The translations under genes were made by a program, and so were the position numbers. Positions 55,751 through 64,000 of a DNA stretch of 64,000 bases are shown one piece after another. How positions within the stretch are numbered: position 1 is the stretch's first letter; every line of letters begins with the position of its first letter. The stretch comes from Pseudoneurospora amorphoporcata. Lineage: Eukaryota > Ascomycota > Sordariomycetes > Sordariales > Sordariaceae. Location of the stretch: assembly GCA_033297205.1 (NCBI GenBank), contig MU859070.1:248001-312000 (forward strand). The letters are read 5' to 3'. The notes beneath the pieces were generated by a model. It had not been told where the DNA came from. It saw nothing but the letters and a program-made list of their open reading frames with translations, and searched no databases.

Positions 55751-58729
55751 CTAGTCGCCGACGATGTGGGTTTCATGATGTCCTCTGCCTTCCTGGTTTA
55801 TTTCAACCTGATCGCTTCCATCGTTCGAGTGCTGCTGCGGAGTGGAGGCTCTCTCTTGCTCGAGCTGGATTTCCTCCGATGTCCTACCAGATGAAGGTAG
55901 TCTCACTGGAATCCCGTGGGTGACAGGGGAATCAGAGTTCCTTGAGGATGATGACTCCTCCAGTTGCAGTACGCACACTTCGGCAGGTTCCTTAGTCTGC
56001 GCATGTGGACCTTCTCTTTGGGAATGCTCGGCGTGCGACTGTCCGACCTGATTTGATGACTGATTGGCAATCTGCTCCACCGGTGGTCCTGTCAATGCCC
56101 CTGTCGGTGCGGCTGCTGGTGCCCCCACTGGTGCCCCAACCGATGGTCCTGCCACTGCTGCCAGCGGTACAACCGGCTGCCCAAGATGATTGAGCATATG
56201 CCCATGTTGATGGGGCGCAACAGGATGAGGTACATGCGGGGGTTGTTCGGGCCAAGGGGTATAGACCATCGGCATCATAGGCTGATGATGAACATTTGGG
56301 ACCCCCGGACCTTGTGGCCACGGATGAATCGTGGGCGGCCCTGGCAGGTGTGGCGGTGACACTACCGGTGGCACTGTCGGGGGACCACTGCCAAAGGGAG
56401 GCGGTAGGGGATATGTAGGGACAAAGTGGCTAGGACTGGCGTAAGGGACATGAGCAGGATGGAAAGGGACGGGTTGCCCGTGAACAGACATCCTGTAGCC
56501 CGAAGGAGCATGACAATGGGGATGCTGGTGATGAGGCGGATGAGGCAGATGAGGCGGATGAGGAAGATGAGCCAGATGAGTGGGATGATGTGATGGGTGA
56601 GAAGGCATTGCAGCATGGTGAGGGTGAATATGCGCCCCTGTGGTTTGCTGCATTTTCGTAAAGTTCCCCGGGTTTCCTCCGACAAAGGGATCAGACTCTG
56701 GCATAGGTGAATCCCGCGAAGAATTTCCCTCATTGTGCAAACGGGCTGAGTCGCCATTGCCAAAACTACCAGCCCTTTGACCAGAAGTAGCAGGAGGTGT
56801 GCGCTCCCGAAGCTGTGCAGGTTCCTTGGTCGGTTGTGGTCCAGTTCTAGCCTTGCGTTGCTGAGGTTGAGGCCGCCAGTGTTTGCTGACCCAGGGGTGC
56901 TCGAGCAGCAGACGGAGACGGTCGGCGCCAACTTGAATTTGGGCACCATTGCCCATGTTCACGGCCTTCACCGCATCTTCTTCCTGATGGAAACTAAACC
57001 ACAACTCAGCGTAAGTCTCGAAGCGTTTCCGTGTGTTGCAAGATTGTAGATACTTACGTAGCATATGCAATGATCTTTTCATGATATTTATTTGATGCCC
57101 TGACGCCATCAGTGACTCCAAATTGACGGAGATAATCCTCAGCTGCTTTCAGCTTGGTAGGCGTCCACAATATTTTATTGCCAAGACGAACACGAACAGC
57201 CCGATTCTTCCTGTCGCAATCAAAGCACTCACAATGCTCCCAGACGGCCGTATAACCCGCTTTACCAGAGTTAGGACACTGTGGAACAGAGGTAGCCGCT
57301 GGTTCCTTGGTTGCTTTACGGTTGTTGCCCCGGTTCGAAGTTTGAAGGGGCTGTTTATGGTGCTGCCTGATTGGGCCGTGTATGGGGTCATTCCGCGAGT
57401 GAGCCCATCCGTTCTTCGGCTTCTGGTCTGCTCCTTTCTTCTTCTGCTGTCCTTGCGCGTGGGGTACTGAGGCGGGCTGATCAGGAAGACGACGGGAAGT
57501 ATCCTGGTCACGAGTTTGAGCGTCCGGGTTGGCGTTTCCAAGTTGAGATTTGCTTGGGAGAATATTCCCGGTATGGGCCACCTCAGTAACAGTGGCAGAG
57601 GGCTTGGATGGAGCTGCTATTTGTTGCGAAACTCTGTTAGGAAGACGAGAAGGACCTGCAATCCCCGTCTCAACTTGGAGTTTGCTGAGCTCGGACTCCG
57701 GGATCGGGCCTGACTTTGACGGCTTGTGTTGTACTTTGTTCATCTTTTGGACGTGCTCGTTAATGGCTGGAGTCTCGACCTTGCTGGCAGTAGGTTGGCC
57801 ACAAAGGTCCGATGACCTTCGCGTGATCGAAGGGGTAAAGTCAGCGGCCGTGGCGTGGATTGATGCTGACGACGCGGAGCGCACGACGGGCAGATGAGCC
57901 ACCATCAACGAGGAATTGACGGAACGAGGAGGAGACCATGTCACGGGAGCGCCTGCGAGGAGTTAGTTGGATGGCTTCATCTCTTGCTGAGCTATCGAAG
58001 GAGGAAGACGAGAGGGCAGCAGTGGCATGTGAACTTACCTTGACCTTCAAGTTGAAGTGTATCCTCTAGAGGGCTAGTGGCCACAATGGCCGGAGCAATC
58101 GGGGCCGCTGTACCTGTGGAGTTCACGGCCACAATCTCCGGGTTGCGATAGTAGTCATACCAATAGTTCAGCACCTCACAAAGGAAGCCAGCGTAATCTT
58201 CCGGGAAAGGAGCATCGGGGAGGTGGATGTTGTACCAGTCAGAAGGGTCGAAGACCGAACGGATATCCTTGCTGGTATCCCAGAGACTCAGCTTGTAGCG
58301 ATTCTGCTCCCAGGTGAGCCAACTCTCAACCCACCCGCAGATTTCATTCTCTTTGAGGAGTCGGACGACCACCTTATAGAGGTTAGAAGCGCCTTTGTAC
58401 CACAGATCGATCGGGTGGAAGTACTGGTGAAGGTCCTCCCAGTGACAGGGGGCGGAGGAAGTCATGCTTTCGACAGCACCGGTGTGAAGGCTGCGGATGA
58501 CTGCTGCAGCTTCCTGGACCTTCTGAGGAGACCAGCCCGGTGGTGTGCCGCGATCGGGCAAAAAATGTTGCAGAGCAGGTTCGCCCGCATGTGACGAAAA
58601 AGCGCATCTCGACCCGGACGGCAAGTATGTGTACAAACTAGCCTTTGGCTTCTCGGTGATTGGGGTCGGGGCTGGCATCGTGTCGGAGGTGAGTACAAGA
58701 ACACCTTCACGAGTAGCGTGTCGAGCCAT
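55751..58729 (-). CDS. Large RNA-binding-like protein of unknown function
   Basis: Minus-strand exons are 58729-58039, 57952-57058 and 56993-55751, with GTAAGT donors and phases that match; 942 aa to the TAG. The N-terminal 230 residues form an aromatic-rich domain I do not recognise (HQYFHPIDLWYKGASNLYK, WYNIHLPDAPFPEDYAGFL). After a disordered stretch, CFDCDRKNRAVRVRLGNKI through LRQFGVTDGVRASNKYHEK and FHQEEDAVKAVNMGNG to LRLLLEHPWVSKHW has the beta-alpha-beta look of an RRM. The intron at 56994-57057 interrupts it. A His/Pro-rich region follows (HPSHHPTHLAHLPHPPHL), then many Gly/Pro/Val turns. The frame continues beyond the stop to 54527. Confidence 0.7.
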
Positions 58730-59799
58730 TTTGTTGAAGAGGGGTAAGCTGGATGGTGATATACCGCAAGCTTGACTTTTCGGCGACGTGGACCAGACTG
58801 TGCTGTGACAAATAAGTAGACGTGCTGGCAAATAACCTTGTTTTCAAGTCAATCAGATTTGGAAAGACCTTTGCCGACGAGCGAAAGTCGCTGGAAGGAG
58901 CTCGATCAAGCTCAGCGTTGACGGGGTGACGGCTTGTGAAGAGCTGGGTATGCGCTTTGCAAAGAATGCTGCTGCAACGAGTTGATCAGAAGTGAGTATC
59001 TTTGTCGGTCAGTTACTGGGACAGTAGAAAGTCTCGTGTCCTGTGTTGATGGTGATCAGACAGAACGCGGGGTTGTGGAAGGTTGTTTTGGAAGGAAGAA
59101 AAAGGGTGGGGAGAAATAATCAGCGCTGGGGAGTTTATGTACGAGGACTGCCCGGACACTGCACGAGTGAATGGGAAATCCGGTTCCAAGGTGAAGTGTA
59201 GTTGACCGGAGAGTGAGGGGAGGCTGAGCCTCTACTTTATCGGCAAACGTATTCGTCGGACATGCTGCCATCCAAGTTTAGCATACCCGATATTACCGTG
59301 CCCGTATTTACCATGCCCACATACGTGGAGGAACGACGACAGCTTGAAACCGTCATCGAATCCTCTCCTGCAAGCCCCTCTACTGCCCAGCTGCCCTACT
59401 GCTTGCTCATGATCTCCTGCTTCTCCTTGTTATCGATGGATCCGGACATGGCATTGTGGGGATGTCCGATATGCGGCTGCATCGATATCAATGCTGATAC
59501 CTCTTGGTTCGCACTTTGTTCACGACAATTTAGCCCCAATGGCGCTCACCATATCATAAAACAGAAAGCAGGCAATTGTCCACTGGTATCGGACAGGCTT
59601 GCCCGGTTGGTTGGAAAGACTTCTTTATGCACCATTCAACCGCTTGGTGTTTATCAAGTAAAAGTGCCTCGGGGAGAGGAGGACGGACAACAATGCCGAT
59701 TACATGTTTATGGAACAGACAGGGAGGAGAGGAGTATCTTCTGGACAAGAACAGAATTGGAAAAGGGAAAAAAGGAAAACAGGACAATGCGTAGCAGCA
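58730..59799. other. Upstream region of the RNA-binding-like gene
   Basis: Contains the promoter and leader of the minus-strand gene and the 3' flank of the fmp46-like gene. A plus-strand open frame at 59262-59834 includes CPICGC but overlaps the fmp46 3' exon in antisense; I do not count it as a gene. Confidence 0.5.
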
Positions 59800-60355
59800 T
59801 TAGTTCTTCTTGGGGAGAGCCTCCAACATCTTAAGCATGGCAGACCCGTTCTCGCTTGTGAAGACCTTGCCGTTGTTCCAATCAACAACCTGCAGTGCAA
59901 GGCAATCGGGTCAGTACGCTGGCTAGGTATGTGCACAGGGCGGGAGGGGAGAGACGGACAATAGGCCTTTTGAGGTTATCGGTGTTCTCCTTGAACTTCC
60001 TCAGAGCTTCTGTCTCATCCTGGGCATCGCTGATGATGGATGAAATGCCCGCCTTGCCGACATAGTCCAAGATAGTCTTGAGCTGTTCAGTGGTAGGGGC
60101 CTCCTCGGTGATGTTGAGCTCAAAATCGAACTTGTCGGCAGGCGCATTTTGGGCAACAGCAGCACCGGAGCCTGCGGCTTGCTTGAGTAGAGTGGCAATC
60201 CTGATGGAGGCAGGATTGCTCGCCTTGTGGAAAAGCGTGATGGCGTCAAGCACCTTGGGCTGGAGCTACATGAGCCAAGTTGAGTCAGCGCACTGTCCCG
60301 CCGTGCAGTAGTTTTACCCCAGTTGTGCTGTTGGGTCACTTACAAACTTGAACAT
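59800..60355 (-). CDS. fmp46: Fmp46-like mitochondrial thioredoxin-fold protein (DUF1687)
   Basis: Putative mitochondrial redox protein. Minus-strand exons are 60355-60344 (only 12 nt), 60265-59960 and 59889-59800, giving 135 aa, the length of yeast Fmp46. The family reads from MFKFLQPKVLDAITLFHKAS through FELNITEEAPTTEQLKTIL, SSIISDAQDETEALRKF and RPIVVDWNNGKVFTSENG to LKMLEALPKKN. Intron 1 has a GTAAGT donor; intron 2 has the unusual donor GTCCGT but a good branch site (CTGAC) and CTGCAG acceptor, and the join restores the family motif. The thioredoxin fold lacks a visible CxxC pair, as is common here. Confidence 0.9.
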
Positions 60356-61868
60356 GTTGGTAGGGTCGAAAAGTGAAATATATCTTTGACTTGATGTTTG
60401 GTGTATGGTTGATGTGCCGTTGCAATCGCTCGGGTGACGTCCGCTAATGGAGACCTGCGTTGCCCCGGCAGGCACACTTCTGAGCTGGGAGCTTGGGCCA
60501 TGCGTTAAGCCTCAAACACGGATTGCCCAATTGGAATGAAATGTGGAGTTCAAACTACCTTAAGTAACCACACCGAGCACAAGCCTGTACGTGAGCTCTC
60601 GGAGGTGATGGCCCGCAACCCTGATACCTAAGTCTAGGTATTGAGAGTTTCCTTCCCAGGAATGACTTTGATTTCCCTTGTTGTTTGTGGGCGAAGGGCA
60701 GGCAGTAAGCAGAACTTTACATTATACACGGACTCGCAGGATACGCCACATGTTCAATATCCAAGCCTTTTGGGGTGATGTCTCAGCCGTTGGCGCTTGA
60801 TATGGTAGCTACAGGTATGTAACACTGTTCTTGACCAATAAGCATGTTCCTCATCAATGGATTTTTGGCAGCTCGTAGATAGCACGTACTCGTCACCTAG
60901 GTCTGTGCTAATAGGCTACCTCCTTCTAAAGGATAGGGACAGAAGGAGTGTGTTCCCTCAGACTCTATGGAGGGAAGATGCTGGACTGTTACGGGTACCA
61001 AACTCCGGAACTCTTTCCGCTGTCTCCTCCACCTTTGCTTCATCTCGACTTTGACGTTGAGTTTGAGAGGTTCCTTGGACTCTGGACAATGGCCTTGGAC
61101 CTGCCCGTCAAGTTTCGACCCCCACCCCCGCAACTGGATCTCCCGCAGGGCCCCGCCTGCCTAAACATGAAGCGCCTTGGCGCCCCTCCTTCCGCATGTC
61201 CAAGCATTTTGATCAGTGCTGACGGTAACAACTCAATTGGGGTTAACCAGAACACAGCAGCTTTATTATAACAAACGACACATCTTGGCAGTGCCTGTGG
61301 TTGTTATTCTTTATTTACCCTTTCATCCGAGTGATTCGTTTGGCAGGTATTTTGCGGGCAAAAGATGCAATCCCGCAAACACTTTAGCGCACTTTGACTT
61401 CCCCGCAATCACCCTGTCGATCAATGACGTATATGATAGGACCAAGAGCCAAAACCTAAGGCACAAAGGGGGCACCACAGCCCGATGCTGTCCGCCTGCC
61501 CGCTGTGGGCGTCAACTGTAATCCATCACCAAACCCATACATCTGGGCACACTGAGCTTCACATGATGGACAGATTCAGTGGGATGTGAGCTGTTGAGTG
61601 GCCCCGGCCTGGCATGACGTACAGTCGGTGGACCCCATGACCAGACCAGCAGCGTCCTTTCCTTTTGTCGTCTTTGGGAGGTTTGGAGTTTAGGTATAAG
61701 TAGAGGCAGGTAGCCGTGTAGTTGTCTTTTGTCTTGTCTTTGCTCTGCAGACAACATCAAACACCACATACCACAAGCATTTGTTTCATGTGCAATACTC
61801 GAGGATTCAGATTCCCTCCCAACATACGGTTTCAGCAACACCCCAACAGCATAACATCAACCAGCAAC
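60356..61868. other. Bidirectional upstream region
   Basis: 1.5 kb between divergent starts. A T/C- and A/C-rich leader precedes 61869. No gene is seen. Confidence 0.6.
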
Positions 61869-62288
61869 ATGAACTCCAACGTCGGAAACGCCCAGGTCTA
61901 CGAGGCTGGTGACCAGCGCAATGTGAAGCAGTCCGAGATGGAGACCCCCGAACGCTACAACGAGGGCCAGGCCCACGCCCACAAGAACACGGACTCCAAG
62001 GACGAGAGGTCAATCAAGAACCGTCTGGCCGCCGCAGAAGCTGCCGACAACTCGCAACAGGACAGCAGAGAGACACAGTTGCACAAGAAGGACCCAACAC
62101 TTCCCGTAGGTGTAGCTCTCCCCAGCAACCAAGAGAAAGAAACAGGCAGGCTAATAGGTGATATCCAACAGGCTAAGGAGCACGGCAACGAGCCATCCCG
62201 GGGTGCCAAGATCGACGCTCAGATCCAAGCAGAAGAGGAGGAGGTACTGAAGAAGAAGGGCGCGAGCTTGCCAGGACAAAAGAATTAA
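61869..62288 (+). CDS. Small hydrophilic stress-type protein
   Basis: Function unknown; composition resembles small, charged, disordered LEA-like proteins that fungi make in stress or starvation. Exons are 61869-62105 and 62172-62288, giving 117 aa. The 66-nt intron has a GTAGGT donor, CTAAT branch site and CAACAG acceptor. It is a multiple of three without a stop, so an unspliced message would encode 139 aa. Splicing yields the compact join DPTLP-AKEHGNEPSRGAKID, which looks like the conserved form. No hydrophobic segment; rich in Glu, Gln, Lys, Asn (NRLAAAEAADNSQQDSRET). Confidence 0.8.
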   Translation: MNSNVGNAQVYEAGDQRNVKQSEMETPERYNEGQAHAHKNTDSKDERSIKNRLAAAEAADNSQQDSRETQLHKKDPTLPVGVALPSNQEKETGRLIGDIQQAKEHGNEPSRGAKIDAQIQAEEEEVLKKKGASLPGQKN

Positions 62289-63259
62289 ATGGAAAACAAC
62301 AGGAAGGAAAATAATATTAATGTTTGTTTTTGATAATGGGAACGAACGAACAACTCGGCATTGGAATTATCAGGGCATGCATCGTCAGCATTGGGATAGG
62401 TACCGTACCGGCAAGGTAATACAACGAACAACAGCGTTATGTTAATCAACAACACGTTTCATGACACAAAGGTCGCCTGCTTTCCGCGTTGCCTTCCCAA
62501 ATCCATGGGACCAGTGATGGCTAGGGACTTTAGCATGTTTGAACGGCAGCGACTACGTGGGTCGTGCAATGGAGCGTATACCTATTCGCATTTATGCATA
62601 CTGTCGTCGGACGTCGGGTTCCCAAGTTTTCCGCGTCACGCAAGATGTTGTTGGCGGTTCTAGGCCGACCAATATCAGCATCCGTCTTGTAGGTTTTGCT
62701 TTCTCGCCTTCAAGCAATCATTGAACCGTTCAGTTGGTTCGGAGAGTAAGCCCAACAACTTTGCTTGCGTGTCCATTGGCGAGATCGACATGTCCATACG
62801 TACTCCGGCGTCCTGCCGGGGAGGAGCGACAGGTCAGCCTACCGAGAGAAAGTAGCCATCAAGGTACCCGTTGAGGTAACATCAAAGGTACAGGGACTAA
62901 CTATTGAATACATAAACAAAGGCGTGTGCCCCTTTTCGCATGTTTACTTGCCCAAACTCTCCACTCATATTCCGAGTTCTTTCCGCCGGGAGAAACAAGT
63001 CAGTGTATACACTACAACGCTTGTCAAAGACGGCTTCACACCGGACTATCTTCATAACCCCAAAGAGCAAAGGTGGGGAAATTTCCCCAGTTACAAGCAC
63101 CATCATGCAACAAACAACCCCTCTCTTCAACATTCGAGGTTATCAAGTATACGCTCATCCAGCTAACTCTACCCCTTACCTCCAGGTAAAAGACCACCAT
63201 TCACCATAGCTCGCCTCGACCCACCCAATTCAAGCCCACCTTCCCCCTATACCTTCGGA
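62289..63259. other. Intergenic
   Basis: 3' region of the small protein gene and promoter of the amidohydrolase. No gene is seen; short open frames at 62439-63166 lack support. Confidence 0.6.
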
Positions 63260-64000
63260 ATGACCCTCCGCGTTACGCCACCCTCACCACCCAAAACCTT
63301 CACGGTGCACTCCTCCCTCCTCTTCGACCCCAAGCAAAAAGCCTTCAGGAAGAACATCTCAATAGAAATCAACCGAGACACCGGCTCCATAGCCAATGTC
63401 TACGAACGTAATGACGGCGATGACTTTCAGCTTCTTGCCGGAGATATCGACTTGAGGGGAGCCAAGTGTGTTTTGCCTGGTCTGGTCGATAGTCATACTC
63501 ATGTGTTTCTACATTCGTATGTGTACGGCCCCCCCTTCTCTCCTCTATCATGACTTGCTGTCTACCTACTGGGTACATTCAGCTCAAATCACTAACCCCC
63601 TTACTTCTAACGACCAAAGCGACCGCCCCTCCATAGAACAAATGCGCGACGCCTCTCCCGTTGAACGCATCCTCCGCGCCACCTCCCACGTGCGCGCCGC
63701 CTTGCTCGCGGGATTCACCACCTACCGAGACCTAGGCACCGAAGCCCTCGGCCCTGCCGACGCGCAACTCCGCGATTGCATCAACCGCGGCCTCGTCCCC
63801 GGCCCGCGCATGTTCGTAGCCACCGACGCCTTAGCCTCCAACGGCTCGTACGAAATCCGGCGTGAGAACAAATCCCTTTCCGGCCCGGGACCCAGTAACA
63901 TGCCCAGTAACGGGGGCTTGCTCGTCCCGCGCGCCTCCGACCCTTGCGATGGCGTCGATGGAGTCAGGGCCGGGGTGAGAAGGAGGGTGGGTGATGGGGC
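63260..64000 (+). CDS. Amidohydrolase family protein, 5' part (runs off the window)
   Basis: Member of the metal-dependent amidohydrolase superfamily, imidazolonepropionase/prolidase-like subgroup; substrate unknown. Exons are 63260-63516 and 63620 onward. The GTATGT donor and AAAG acceptor keep phase (HS-DRPS). Exon 1 carries the beta-sandwich N-terminal domain and ends in the metal-binding motif PGLVDSHTHVFLH. Exon 2 continues with RILRATSHVRAALLAGFTT, YRDLGTEALGPADAQLRDC and GLVPGPRMFVATDALA, typical for the family. The remaining metal ligands lie beyond 64000, so activity cannot be judged. Confidence 0.88.

Noticed and set aside
59262..59834. 190-codon open frame with CPICGC
   Set aside because: One CxxC pair only, overlaps the fmp46 last exon in antisense, and the rest looks random.

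Overview
The window is nuclear DNA of a filamentous ascomycete, most likely a Sordariomycete close to the Sordariales. The evidence is short introns (about 50-130 nt) with GTAAGT/GTATGT/GTGAGT donors, CTRAY branch sites and YAG acceptors; C/G-ending codon preference in the housekeeping genes; a glucose sensor/transporter that looks like Neurospora RCO-3; a mitochondrial-type aspartyl-tRNA synthetase; SKT5/CHS4 and NudC homologues; and a spliced nuclear tRNA-Ile(AAU). There are no rRNA genes, CRISPR arrays, prophages or complete transposons.

Layout. 1-9.4 kb: a soluble fumarate reductase fused to cytochrome b5 (1969-4014), then about 5.4 kb without a convincing gene but with hairpin-type inverted repeats and two weak spliced-ORF candidates. 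9.4-20.5 kb: an RCO-3-like hexose transporter/sensor (9426-11408), a possible small gene or relic (12641-13346), a secreted GH31 alpha-glucosidase (13660-17038) and a GPI-type wall protein (19367-20511). 22-36 kb: mitochondrial AspRS (minus), AP180-type clathrin adaptor (plus), TFIIH subunit Tfb3/MAT1 (minus), NudC (plus) and the URI/Bud27 prefoldin-like protein (minus). 36-37 kb: a broken LRR-type gene. 37.7-45.3 kb: chitin-synthase activator Chs4/Skt5 with a CaaX tail (minus), divergent from the MBOAT acyltransferase Gup1 (plus). 47.6-58.7 kb: a 907-residue low-complexity protein, a DUF3716-like cysteine protein, tRNA-Ile, and a large RNA-binding-like gene whose reading frame continues past an in-frame TAG. 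59.8-64 kb: Fmp46-like mitochondrial thioredoxin-fold protein, a small hydrophilic stress-type protein and the 5' part of an amidohydrolase that runs off the end.

The genes do not form a pathway cluster. Themes that recur are carbohydrate sensing and hydrolysis (RCO-3-like plus alpha-glucosidase), cell wall and GPI biology (Chs4, Gup1, GPI protein), endocytosis and nuclear migration, and mitochondrial upkeep. The most interesting items for follow-up are the TAG inside an otherwise continuous 1.35-kilocodon frame (55751-55753), several hairpin-forming inverted repeats of MITE-like size, the decayed LRR pseudogene, and a decayed copy of the tRNA 3' half just downstream of the tRNA. I did not find a system I could defend as wholly new.
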